Below, piece after piece: positions 44,568 to 53,295 of a stretch of 61,709 bases of DNA. Position numbers and translations under genes: made by a program. The stretch is taken from NCBI GenBank assembly GCA_024451685.1, contig JAMXCW010000012.1, forward strand, positions 1 to 61,709. The letters run 5' to 3'. The DNA is from Candidatus Bathyanammoxibius amoris. Its GTDB lineage: Bacteria > Planctomycetota > Brocadiia > Brocadiales > Bathyanammoxibiaceae. The notes below the pieces were generated by a model that was not told the DNA's origin, searched no databases, and saw only the letters and a program-made list of their open reading frames with translations. The stretch's first letter is position 1, and every line of letters starts with the position of its first letter.

Positions 44568-45827
44568 TTACAGCGGCTCTGGCGCTACAGAGGCCTTCTC
44601 AAAATTATGGCTCTTGTGAGTACCATGACACTCCTGGCACGCCGGCGCGCGCCCCCTCCTGACGGCCCACTTGGCGATAAACTGGCCATGCAAGGAGTTT
44701 GCGGACATATCAAGCGCGGAATGGTCCGGGAATGCGCCTCCGGTGTGGCACTTCTCACAGGCTCCGGCCTTCGACGCCTGCTCTTTGGAGAACACGTGCC
44801 CCATGTGACACGAACCGCAGTCCTCGCCGGTCTCGTCCCACGGGCGCACCATGCCGAAGCGGTGACAGTCTTTGCACAGGTACATGCTCAGCAGCTTGGT
44901 ACTGAGCTCTTCCCCGCCCAAAACGGCGACCACCCTGCCCTGTATGTGCTTCGTGCCTTTAAACTCATTGTATGCCTTCTCATGACACTGTGCACAAGTG
45001 GCGCCCGTAACGTGTCCCGACCTCTCCTTGATTACGCTGTGGTCGTTTCCGTGGCACCCGTCACAGGTCACACCTTTTTCGGCGTGCCGGCCATTCGTCC
45101 ACTCCTTTACGACCTCGGGTGTGGTGTTCTTATGGCAGCCCAGGCACTCAACGTCCTTATACGTACCAATCGGTTCTATCTTGGCCTTGGGGTGAGATTT
45201 CTTCATCTCGGTGTACGCCTTGAACAGGTCTCCCGGCATGTGCGGGTGTACCAGGCCTGCATGACACTCTACGCAGAGAATCTGTTTGAGTACGCCTTCG
45301 CCTATCTTGCGCGTGCTCTTCAATACGGTGGGTACGTGTGTCTTGTCTTTCGTATACTCCTCGGAATGGCACCTTACGCAGTTACTGTTTATTATCGGTA
45401 TACTATCTTCGGCAACCTCTATAATCCTGCCGTCGGAGAAGGTTCCTTTCAGGTGTTCAATGGTGTCGTGTGTACCGTCACTAAGCTTTGCATGAAGGAA
45501 ACCCGCCAGTCCGGCCCCCACGTGACACTCATGGCAGTTGTGCACGTGTTCGTTGTGGTGTTTTGATTCCATAAAGGAGGTGTAATGTATGTCCATCTCA
45601 TGGCATAACTTGCCGCAGAAGGCAACCGTCTCGGAGTAGTGGTACATCTTCAGGTTGCCTATCATGAATACTGCGAGGAAGATGACAAGGCCGATTCCTA
45701 CTGTCTTCTTATTTTCCTTTACCCAGTTTACCGCCTTGGTTCTCAAACACCCGCATTCGTCGTCATCATGATCATGACCATGATGGTGGCTGTGACCATG
45801 ATGGTGTTCCGTATCTTCTTCTGCCAT
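44568..45827 (-). CDS. Membrane-anchored 11-heme cytochrome: NapC/NrfH-type domain fused to an HAO-like heptaheme module
   Basis: The 419-residue protein has a His-rich cytoplasmic tail (HHHGHSHHHGHDH) and one helix (about 43-60). Eleven heme motifs follow: a CxxxCH at 71-76 and CxxCH at 98, 150, 185, 228, 255, 278, 318, 337, 357 and 397. The first four are NapC-like (FCGKLCHEM, SKHHNEHVHNCHECHVGAG). The other seven follow the order and context of hemes 1-7 in the two octahemes of this window. Examples are CLGCH...TPEVVKEWTNGRH, CDGCHGNDH, CAQCH, then CEKCH and CQECH. It ends where heme 8 would begin. It could link quinol to an octaheme or act as one. Confidence 0.85.
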   Translation of the reverse strand: MAEEDTEHHHGHSHHHGHDHDDDECGCLRTKAVNWVKENKKTVGIGLVIFLAVFMIGNLKMYHYSETVAFCGKLCHEMDIHYTSFMESKHHNEHVHNCHECHVGAGLAGFLHAKLSDGTHDTIEHLKGTFSDGRIIEVAEDSIPIINSNCVRCHSEEYTKDKTHVPTVLKSTRKIGEGVLKQILCVECHAGLVHPHMPGDLFKAYTEMKKSHPKAKIEPIGTYKDVECLGCHKNTTPEVVKEWTNGRHAEKGVTCDGCHGNDHSVIKERSGHVTGATCAQCHEKAYNEFKGTKHIQGRVVAVLGGEELSTKLLSMYLCKDCHRFGMVRPWDETGEDCGSCHMGHVFSKEQASKAGACEKCHTGGAFPDHSALDMSANSLHGQFIAKWAVRRGRAPACQECHGTHKSHNFEKASVAPEPL

Positions 45828-45880
45828 GAGACCCCTCCTGTTTCCCGGTACATATCTATGTTAAACGTTTTGAGTGCAGG

Positions 45881-45909
45881 ATTTTACCACAACCGTACCG
45901 CCTGTTCAA
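45881..45909 (-). promoter_or_regulatory. Promoter of the 11-heme cytochrome gene
   Basis: On the minus strand TTGAAC (45904-45909), a 17-bp spacer and TAAAAT (45881-45886) form a good sigma-70 promoter about 55 bases before the ATG. Confidence 0.6.
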
Positions 45910-46018
45910 GTGTTTTTAGCAGGTTGATTTTTCGTGCCGTTATGGTAACATTAAGATTTTGAACCCGTGACAGTAGAGACGGGCGTATGGTTTTTCTAAG
46001 CAGCTGGAGGTCAAAGGA

Positions 46019-47437
46019 ATGAGGCTTTTTTTGTGCTTGCTATTTATCGTAACTATTTGCATGTCAACGTCTTTAGCCTGGTCTGACACGGAGACGTCGA
46101 ACATAAAAAGATGTCCGCAATGTGGCCAGATATACCAGAAAGACATACAGTTTTGTGGAAAAGACGGTACGGAACTGGAGGTTGTGGAAGGTGAGCTTGT
46201 ATGCCCCAGATGCAAACAGAAGGGGGCGCCCGACGAGACGTTCTGCCGTAATGACGGTGAACGACTTGAGCCTGTTACAGCAGAGAAACAACAAGAAGCC
46301 CCGCGGGAGCTCGGCACGGAAGAGCTTAAGGAACTGCTCAAGGGGCGCATCGAGAGGGCCGACCGGCTGAGGGAAGAGGCGTATTACGAGGACGCACTGG
46401 CCGAGTACCTAAAGGTATTGGAATTAGCGCCTTCAGACCCGTCTCTGCACTACAAGCTGGGAGGCATATACTGGCAGCTGGGGGACAAAAAGACGGCCCT
46501 GAAGCATCTGGACAAGTCTCTCAAGCTGATACCCTACGAGAATACTGCGGCAAGGGAGCGGATAGAACGCTACGTGGACACTCTGGAGGCGGCTGAGATC
46601 GGCCTGAAGCCCAGAGAAAAGGAGGAAAGACGAAGAGAGAAGGAAGGCCGGAGGGCCGAGTTAATGGCCAAGGGCCTGGAAGAAAACAGGGCCAAATGGA
46701 GCGAGATGGCCATTATTCCGGCAGGCAGCTTTGTGATGGGAAGCAAATCCAGGGAAGAGATGAGCCAGAACGCGCGTCTGGAGGAGACACCCCAGAGAGA
46801 GGTATATCTGGACGCCTTCTACATTGACAAGTATGAGCTTACCAACGCCGAGTACTGGGAGTTCTTGCAGTACATTCGCGACACTGGCGACCATAGCAAG
46901 TGCTATCAAGACGAACCGAAGAACAAAAACCACACGCCAGAAAAGTGGTATGAAGACAGGTACTTCGACCACCCTGACTTTCCCGTAGTGAGGGTGGACT
47001 GGTATGACGCCTACGCCTACGCCGCGTGGGCAGGGAAGCGCCTGCCCAGCGAGGCGGAATGGGAAAAGGCGGCAAGGGGCACCGACGGCAGGCGGTTTCC
47101 CTGGGGAGACGTCTTCAGCGCCTCAAGGGTCAACTGGGGGGCAACGGGCCCTCTAACTGTCGGCAGCTACACCGAAGGCGACAGCGTCTTCGGTTGTCAC
47201 GATGTGGCAGGCGGCGTAATCGAGTGGTGCAACGATTGGTTCGACCGTTACTACTACAAGAGGGGTCCGGCATCCAACCCTAAAGGGCCGGAAAAATCTA
47301 CCGGTGTGAGGTCTATGCGGGGAGGCTCCATGTTCGCGAATTCAGCGTATTTACTCAGATGTCCCAAAAGGTCCTTTGGCAGACCGGACGAGAGGAACAA
47401 GGCGGTCGGGTTCCGCACGGCTGCGGACACAGAGTAG
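46019..47437 (+). CDS. Exported protein with two zinc-ribbon-like motifs, TPR and sulfatase-modifying-factor (FGE-like) domain
   Basis: The 472-residue protein has a signal peptide (LFLCLLFIVTICMSTSLA). Two short Cys-rich motifs follow (CPQCG...FCGKDG and CPRC...FCRNDG). A helical TPR-like part (about 110-185) and a charged helix lead to the FGE-sulfatase domain from about 230. That domain contains PAGSFVMGS, FYIDKYELTNAEYWEFLQ, RLPSEAEWEKAARG, DVAGGVIEWCNDWF and MRGGSMF. Catalytic activity is uncertain, as many such proteins are structural or binding modules. GGAGG lies upstream of the ATG. It is divergent from the 11-heme cytochrome and convergent with the TPR gene. Confidence 0.85.
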   Translation: MRLFLCLLFIVTICMSTSLAWSDTETSNIKRCPQCGQIYQKDIQFCGKDGTELEVVEGELVCPRCKQKGAPDETFCRNDGERLEPVTAEKQQEAPRELGTEELKELLKGRIERADRLREEAYYEDALAEYLKVLELAPSDPSLHYKLGGIYWQLGDKKTALKHLDKSLKLIPYENTAARERIERYVDTLEAAEIGLKPREKEERRREKEGRRAELMAKGLEENRAKWSEMAIIPAGSFVMGSKSREEMSQNARLEETPQREVYLDAFYIDKYELTNAEYWEFLQYIRDTGDHSKCYQDEPKNKNHTPEKWYEDRYFDHPDFPVVRVDWYDAYAYAAWAGKRLPSEAEWEKAARGTDGRRFPWGDVFSASRVNWGATGPLTVGSYTEGDSVFGCHDVAGGVIEWCNDWFDRYYYKRGPASNPKGPEKSTGVRSMRGGSMFANSAYLLRCPKRSFGRPDERNKAVGFRTAADTE

Positions 47438-47497
47438 AACACTCCCAAATCACCTGTAAATATTAACGAAAGCGTGGCATCCCCGGTCCACCCCTTA

Positions 47498-49654
47498 TTA
47501 TCTCACGTATTCATTTGGGTCGGGGAGCAGTTCCCTTTCCTCAATGACCTTACGCCCAACCCCCGTAGCGTCCTTCATTGAAGCCTTTACCTTTTCGTAC
47601 TGTACACGGAAGCTTTCGGCCTCCGCCCTCATATCCCACTCTTCGTATATCTTGGCCACGTTATAATAGGCGTCGGCATACAGCCGGTTCAACCGTATGG
47701 TCTTTTGATACTCCTTCATGGCTTCTTCCAGGTCGCCTTTCATGTAGAGGAGGGTGGCCAGGTTAAAACGGGCATGGTCGTGGTCCGGGTCGAGTTCCAC
47801 TGCCTCTCTTGTCTTCTCAAGAGCCTCGACCATCATCCCCTTCTTGGCATATATCACGCCTACCAGATAATGCCCCTCTGCAAGCTTCGGATCGGACTCC
47901 AGGGCCTTGTTAAACTGCTCCAGCGACTTGTCAAACATCGCCTGCGCATAGTATAGAAGCCCAAGATTGATCCGGCCCTGAGGATAGTCGGGATTTATTC
48001 TCAAGGCCCTTTCGTATGCCGTTATCGCCTCCTCATATCTTTCCTGTTCCTGAAATGCAAGGGCGCGGTTAAAGTGGGCCTTGTCATAATCCGGTTTGAG
48101 CTCTATACACCGTTCATAGTAGGGGGCCGCCTTTTCCGGAAGATGCAGATCCTGGTACAACACACCCAGGTTATAGTACGCGCTCGCATTGTACGGGTCC
48201 AATTCGAGCACCTTATTATACTCTTCCCTTGCCGGGTCAATATTGTTCCTACGGTGGAAAAACATTCCAAGCTCCAGGTGGGCCTTCGGGTCGTTAGGGT
48301 CCCGTTCTATGGCGTTGGTCCATATCTCATATTTGTCCTTGGGCGCACCAATTTCTTTGAATGTATCGGCAAGTTGCTTGTAGGCATCTGTGTATTTCGG
48401 GTTTATGGAGACAACCTCCTTGAACGACTCGGTGGCCTCCTCCAGAAGACCCTTTTGTACGTAGGCCCTGCCCAGATGGTAATAGGCATCGGCATAATAA
48501 CGATTCAAGGCAATGGCCTCTTTGTAAAGGCCGATGGCCTCATCTGATCTGCCCTTTTCCGCCAGAGCTATCCCAAGATAGACCTTTGCCTCTACGTTGT
48601 TCGGGTCGGAATTAACGGCCTCTCTCATGGCCGCGATGAAGTCGTCGGGTTGTGAGGGCTTTATCTTTACGGCCTCCTTAAACTCAGCGATAACCCCACC
48701 CGTATCCCTCTTCTGGCTGTACGCCAGTCCCAGTGAGGTATGCGCCTCCGGGTGTTTCGGGGAAATTTCCAGCGCCTTCTTATATTCTGCAATGGCCTGG
48801 TCAACAAGACCTTTTTCCTGATAAATAAGACCAAGATAATAGTGGGCGCCCGCGTACTGCGGTTTTATCGAGAGTGTCTTCTTGTACTGCTCGGCAGCCT
48901 CATCATTTTTGCCCATTTTGGCCAGTGACTTCCCAAACCACAGCCGTGCCTCCGCATCATCAGGAAATGCGTCCAGCACAGACCTGAGTTCTTTGGTACT
49001 CTCATTCACCATACCCTTGTCCGCATATATGAAGCCAAGTGTCCTGCGGGGCTCTATCAAACCGGGTTTTATTTTTAGCGATTTCTCGCAGTTGTCTATA
49101 GCCTCGTCAAGGTCGCCGTTCCTGTAATTGGCAAGACCCATAGCCATATACACCTCGGCGTACTGCGGGTCCTTCTTAATGGCCCTTTTGCATTGCACTA
49201 TCGCCTGCTCGTATTTCCCCTGCATATTAAGTATTACCGCCAGCTTGTAATAGGCCTCCACCATGGCGGGGTTCGCCCTGACCACCTGGCGGTATTCATA
49301 TTCCGCCTTCTTCATGTCTCCCAGCTCAAAATACGCGTCTGCGCACTTTAAATGGGCCTTGACGTAGCTTGGATAGAATTTCAGCGCCAGCTTATACTCT
49401 TCAACGGCCTCCTTGTACTGCCCCTTGTCCGCATAGATGAGTCCGAGCTCCAAAAAGGCCTCCGGGTCAAACGGATTCTTTTCCAGCCACTCCTTGTACT
49501 CGCTTATGGCCCTGTCATACTCGCCCTTCTTATAAAAATCTCTTGCAAGGTCTTTGTGCAGCGCCTGGCCCTCTTCCGCAACAACGACGCCCACTGACAT
49601 TTGACCCGTCACCAGGAACATACTCAAAGCAAGCGTAAGCAGTATTCTCATCAT
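47498..49654 (-). CDS. Exported TPR-repeat protein
   Basis: The 718-residue protein has a signal peptide (MMRILLTLALSMFLVTG) and then about 18 consecutive TPR units of the form AEAYYKLAVILNMQGKYEQA / AIVQCKRAIKKDPQY. They extend nearly to the C-terminus. Such an all-TPR solenoid outside the cytoplasm would scaffold protein complexes. The ATG at 49654 has GGGG about 9 bases upstream. The open frame further upstream crosses a strong terminator (49678-49716) and is not coding. Its position next to the octaheme gene suggests, without proof, a role in assembling or holding cytochromes. Confidence 0.88.
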   Translation of the reverse strand: MMRILLTLALSMFLVTGQMSVGVVVAEEGQALHKDLARDFYKKGEYDRAISEYKEWLEKNPFDPEAFLELGLIYADKGQYKEAVEEYKLALKFYPSYVKAHLKCADAYFELGDMKKAEYEYRQVVRANPAMVEAYYKLAVILNMQGKYEQAIVQCKRAIKKDPQYAEVYMAMGLANYRNGDLDEAIDNCEKSLKIKPGLIEPRRTLGFIYADKGMVNESTKELRSVLDAFPDDAEARLWFGKSLAKMGKNDEAAEQYKKTLSIKPQYAGAHYYLGLIYQEKGLVDQAIAEYKKALEISPKHPEAHTSLGLAYSQKRDTGGVIAEFKEAVKIKPSQPDDFIAAMREAVNSDPNNVEAKVYLGIALAEKGRSDEAIGLYKEAIALNRYYADAYYHLGRAYVQKGLLEEATESFKEVVSINPKYTDAYKQLADTFKEIGAPKDKYEIWTNAIERDPNDPKAHLELGMFFHRRNNIDPAREEYNKVLELDPYNASAYYNLGVLYQDLHLPEKAAPYYERCIELKPDYDKAHFNRALAFQEQERYEEAITAYERALRINPDYPQGRINLGLLYYAQAMFDKSLEQFNKALESDPKLAEGHYLVGVIYAKKGMMVEALEKTREAVELDPDHDHARFNLATLLYMKGDLEEAMKEYQKTIRLNRLYADAYYNVAKIYEEWDMRAEAESFRVQYEKVKASMKDATGVGRKVIEERELLPDPNEYVR

Positions 49655-49677
49655 CTTAAAACCCCGTTCTATAAAAA

Positions 49678-49716
49678 AAGAGCTGCACAGAGGAAATAAG
49701 TGTCTGTGCAGCTCTT
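49678..49716 (-). terminator. Intrinsic terminator after the first octaheme gene
   Basis: On the minus strand AAGAGCTGCACAGA pairs with TCTGTGCAGCTCTT (14 bp, perfect) and is followed by seven T. A TATAGA lies right after the T-run and might help start the TPR gene. Confidence 0.9.
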
Positions 49717-49791
49717 GATTAACTAACAAAACATCTCATACAAACCTGACAAAAGCTACCTGATAACATCGAAACGGCACGAATACCAACG

Positions 49792-51543
49792 CTACTTCTC
49801 GTGTTTCTTCTCGTGTTCGTGTCCGCCCTCATGATGGACTGAGTGCCTTCCAGCCTTCATACCCAGTGCCTTGAGCGTTCTCTCGATGTACTCCACCTCT
49901 GCTGCCGGCGCGTGGTGCGTATCCAGCCAGCCCGGATCGGGACAGAGGTCAAAGATAGTCTTGCCGGGATATTCCCTGACAATCTTCCAGCCTGTGAGCT
50001 GGTCTAACCACTCACCGTGTCTCCAGAAGTCTTCTGGGACCCAGGTGATGCCGACCTTCTTCTCAAGGGCCGCAAGTCTTCTGGCCCTGGATGCCTGGGT
50101 CTTAACGTCCACCAGCCAGCGGTCCATACCAAACGAACCGTCGCAGTATGTGGCGTCGTTCCAGCTGCCGTGGGCCATACCCTTGAAGATGTAGGTCTGC
50201 CAGTAGCCAACGCTCTCGAAGCACAGACGCTCGACGTTAGAGCAGTTGGACATCCTGAACTCACCGGACTGACCCGTGTCACCACCGAACTCGTTGCCGT
50301 GATAAGCACCGATCTTAAGACTCCAGATGTGCTGACCGGCCCAGTCTGGCGCAAGGTCCTTAGGCATGGGGTCGAGTACGCCGTCCCTGTAGAGATCTTC
50401 TGCAACCTTGAAGGTCTCACGATACTTAAGAGAGGCGTCCTTCACGGCCTCATCCATCGCCTGAAGGATTTCTCTTGCAAACCTTGGTGAATGACAGTCG
50501 TCACAGACAGATACCCATGTATCCCTCTTTTCCTTCCAGAGGGGAGCACCGCGGTCACACATGGACATACCCATACTTGTGTAGACCGTGGACAACTTCT
50601 GTACGTTGTGGTGGCCGCCACGCATGTGACAGTAGGCACATGTGGGGCCGGTGTAGGTCGCCTCAGACAGCTTCTGGTCCCAGTCAAAGAGCGTCGGGTC
50701 CCATTTGCCGGTCTGATAAACTACACCATGAATGGAAATATCATAAGCTTCCCAGTCGCGGTGGTCTTTACCCCAATGGCAGGTCTTGCACTGCTCAGAC
50801 TTCCTTGCCGTCCTGGGGTCGAACCTATGCCTCGCGTGACAGGTTGAGCACCTCTCCTCTGCACTAGTGTGGCAAAACACGCAACCGGCGGTGTCTCCCG
50901 GAGGTCTCTCGATGGACCATGCACACTCTACCTGAGCGAAGCTCGCGCAGGAACCGTGAGAACCAATACCACCTTCCATCTGCTGGGTGTACTGCGTGCC
51001 ATGACAGTCCTCTGTACCACAGGTCTTTGAGCTGGGCATATGCAGTTTCTGGTGGTCAGAGTTGTGACAGGTAGGACATCCTACCGGCGCAGGCTCTACT
51101 GTAGCGTGCCTGCTCAACTTCCAATCCCTTACGATACCGGGGGTCAAAACCTCGTGACATCCCACACACTGCTCGTTGCGGAACACGCCCTTTATAGGGT
51201 TCTCTGGGCGGAGGTCGTCCCTGTTGTACATACCATCGGGGATGTAGTAGCGATAGGCAGGTAATGTCCTGTAGAATTTACTGTACTTACCGGGCCAAGG
51301 CGGCCCGCCTTTTGGCGCGCCCATGTACTTCGCGGCAAGACCCGAGAAGAATATCTTACCGGAGTTATCCGGCTCTCCCGGCATACCGTAGACCTCATGG
51401 GGCACCCAGTGGGTAATAATCTCTACTGCGTACGCGTCGTTATCAGACCCACTGAAGGAACCTACGAAACACATCCCGACTACTAGGGCCAGGATTAACA
51501 GGGCCTTTGTACAAAGCCCTTGTCCTTTAGATAGGATATTCAT
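49792..51543 (-). CDS. Octaheme hydroxylamine-oxidoreductase-like cytochrome c (HAO/HDH family), CX4CH variant
   Basis: The 583-residue product from the ATG at 51543 has a signal peptide (LLILALVVGMCFVGSFSG). It has eight heme motifs: CxxCH at about 126, 156, 221, 232, 252, 302 and 347, plus CGTEDCH (CX4CH) at 175 as the third. A helical C-terminal domain without hemes and a His-rich tail (HHEGGHEHEKKHEK) follow. Family members oxidise hydroxylamine or hydrazine, or reduce nitrite. Mature size fits hydrazine dehydrogenase, but that is a weak guess, and I could not place the catalytic cross-linking tyrosine without an alignment. It has a strong promoter and terminator and appears monocistronic. 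Confidence 0.9.
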   Translation of the reverse strand: MNILSKGQGLCTKALLILALVVGMCFVGSFSGSDNDAYAVEIITHWVPHEVYGMPGEPDNSGKIFFSGLAAKYMGAPKGGPPWPGKYSKFYRTLPAYRYYIPDGMYNRDDLRPENPIKGVFRNEQCVGCHEVLTPGIVRDWKLSRHATVEPAPVGCPTCHNSDHQKLHMPSSKTCGTEDCHGTQYTQQMEGGIGSHGSCASFAQVECAWSIERPPGDTAGCVFCHTSAEERCSTCHARHRFDPRTARKSEQCKTCHWGKDHRDWEAYDISIHGVVYQTGKWDPTLFDWDQKLSEATYTGPTCAYCHMRGGHHNVQKLSTVYTSMGMSMCDRGAPLWKEKRDTWVSVCDDCHSPRFAREILQAMDEAVKDASLKYRETFKVAEDLYRDGVLDPMPKDLAPDWAGQHIWSLKIGAYHGNEFGGDTGQSGEFRMSNCSNVERLCFESVGYWQTYIFKGMAHGSWNDATYCDGSFGMDRWLVDVKTQASRARRLAALEKKVGITWVPEDFWRHGEWLDQLTGWKIVREYPGKTIFDLCPDPGWLDTHHAPAAEVEYIERTLKALGMKAGRHSVHHEGGHEHEKKHEK

Positions 51544-52011
51544 CAATTTTTTGTATCCTCCTCCTTTCCCCAAAAGCCTCACACCTCCTTTCGATACACT
51601 ACTTATATGACAAATCTTATATGGATTTTTGCGGCAGATAAGAGGGCATATTATAGATACGTTATCGTAAATGTCAAATAAAAAACCTTTCGGGACCTTC
51701 TCCAGTAAAGAAAAATCTGCTGCCCGGCTCTGCTTCCAGCCCCAAAGACCCTGCCGGAAAGCAGACCGGAGCAGATAAAAGAGACGATGCTTCGCCCTCA
51801 GACATATAATACGCCACTTCCACAGCACTTACAAAAACCAGGAAACATTAAACGTTTTTAGCCTGATAAAACATCCAATGTTTCACACTAAATAATTTTT
51901 TTATAAAGACCGCCTTTTACTCTAAGGGAGGTGCCGTTTGATGTCTACAGAGACTGGACGGCGGGTTCTATTGCGCAGACATAGAGACCTTCTCAGGTGT
52001 GCCACTGTGTC
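51544..52011. other. Leader and spacer between the octaheme and flavodiiron genes
   Basis: It contains AGGAGGAGG ahead of the octaheme start and a consensus promoter (51650-51677). A remaining 330 bases show no gene and no clear terminator for the flavodiiron gene. Confidence 0.5.
51650..51677 (-). promoter_or_regulatory. Consensus promoter of the first octaheme gene
   Basis: On the minus strand TTGACA (51672-51677), a 16-bp spacer and TATAAT (51650-51655). Both hexamers are perfect. The leader is about 100 bases. The second octaheme gene has the same arrangement. Confidence 0.8.
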
Positions 52012-53220
52012 CTACACGAGGGAATCGCTTATCTTGTTCGCAATCGTCTTCCCGAAGGCCCTTGCCCTTTCAAGCACGTCTACTTTGGGGGGTCCCTGTA
52101 TCTCCAGTGTCTCTATCACGTCGAAGCCTGTCGGTACAAGTCTTGTCTTTATCTCCTTGGCTGCGCCGGCACCCCAACCGTAAGAGCCGAATGTGGCCAG
52201 CATCTTGCCCCTGGGCCTGATGCTCCTTATGACCTCCACCGGGGTGGCAAGCTTTGGATGCATACCACCATAAAATGCAGGCGAGCCGAAGACAATCGCG
52301 CTGCAGTCAACGAGGTCTGAGACTATGTTTGAGGCGTCAGCCTCGACCATGTTAAAGGCTGCAACCTCAATCCCCTCCTCTTTCAACGCGTCAATTACCG
52401 TTTGCGCCAGGGTGGCCGTACTGCCGTACATAGACACGTAAATAACGACCGCCTTTGCCTTTAGCGGACCCCTGGTCCATTCTTCATGGGCGTCAAGTAT
52501 GGGTTGGGGATTACGATACACGGGCCCATGGCTCGGAGCTACTATTTTTATATCCAGTTCCTTAAGTTTATCCAGGGCCTTCATGACGGGCTTTATAAAT
52601 ACCATCATTATCTCGCCATAGTATCTCTTTGCCTCGCTCAGCACTATCTCACCAATCTCGTCCTCGTAGATCGAATCCGCAGCCACGTGTGCACCAAGGA
52701 AATCGCAGGTGAAGACGGCCTTGTCCTCTTCGCAGTAGGTGAACATTGTCTCAGGCCAGTGAAGCCAGGGTGCATCGATAAACCTCAGGGTCTTGCCCCC
52801 GAGGTCTATTCTCGTTTCTTCTCCAACGGCCTCCATCCTGTTTTCCGGGACGTCGTAGTACAGTTTCGCGGCGCTCAGGCCCTTTTTCGAGGCAAGGAGA
52901 GTGGCTCCCCCGGCCAATGATAAGACGCCGGGTATTACCCCCCCGTGGTCCGGCTCTGCGTGGTTCATTACCACGTAGTCTATAGCTTCCGGTTTTACTA
53001 TCTCACTTATCTTTTTCAACAATAAGTCACCGAAGCCCACGCTCACGGTGTCAACCAGCGCCACCTTCTCCCTGCCGACTATAAGGTAGGCATTGTAGGT
53101 AGTCCCGTAACGGAGTTTCATGAAGCTGTCAAAGAGCGTGCGTTTACGGTCAAGCACACCGACCCAGAATATCCCGGGCGCTATCTCTACAGGCACCGAC
53201 GATATGTCTGTTTTACCCAT
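52012..53220 (-). CDS. Flavodiiron protein (A-type flavoprotein; O2/NO reductase)
   Basis: The 402-residue cytosolic protein has an N-terminal metallo-beta-lactamase-like diiron domain. Its ligands are NHAEPDHGG (HxExDH), a histidine in PWLHWPETM, CDFLGAH and PSHGPVYR. A flavodoxin domain follows (VIYVSMYGSTATLAQ; FGSPAFYGGMHP; FGSYGWGAGA). Such enzymes reduce O2 to water or NO to N2O. That would protect an anaerobe that handles NO, and which reaction dominates cannot be read from sequence. The ATG at 53220 has GGAAGGGG just upstream. It lies downstream of trpBA on the same strand. Confidence 0.94.
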   Translation of the reverse strand: MGKTDISSVPVEIAPGIFWVGVLDRKRTLFDSFMKLRYGTTYNAYLIVGREKVALVDTVSVGFGDLLLKKISEIVKPEAIDYVVMNHAEPDHGGVIPGVLSLAGGATLLASKKGLSAAKLYYDVPENRMEAVGEETRIDLGGKTLRFIDAPWLHWPETMFTYCEEDKAVFTCDFLGAHVAADSIYEDEIGEIVLSEAKRYYGEIMMVFIKPVMKALDKLKELDIKIVAPSHGPVYRNPQPILDAHEEWTRGPLKAKAVVIYVSMYGSTATLAQTVIDALKEEGIEVAAFNMVEADASNIVSDLVDCSAIVFGSPAFYGGMHPKLATPVEVIRSIRPRGKMLATFGSYGWGAGAAKEIKTRLVPTGFDVIETLEIQGPPKVDVLERARAFGKTIANKISDSLV

Positions 53221-53295
53221 CGACACCCCTTCCTCACACTGCGTTAAAGCGCACGATACGGGTTGCGAACCACCTCTGGCCTTATTCTACACCAT

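Noticed and set aside
44607-45566. 319-codon plus-strand reading frame opposite the 11-heme gene
   Set aside because: It is antisense to a gene with eleven heme motifs, has no ribosome binding site and no recognisable domain. It is open only because of the heme gene's codon bias.
49655-49729. Longer N-terminus for the TPR protein
   Set aside because: The extra codons are the terminator hairpin of the preceding octaheme gene; the signal peptide begins at 49654.
51544-51828. 95-residue N-terminal extension of the first octaheme
   Set aside because: It would place the consensus promoter inside the coding sequence and hide the signal peptide.
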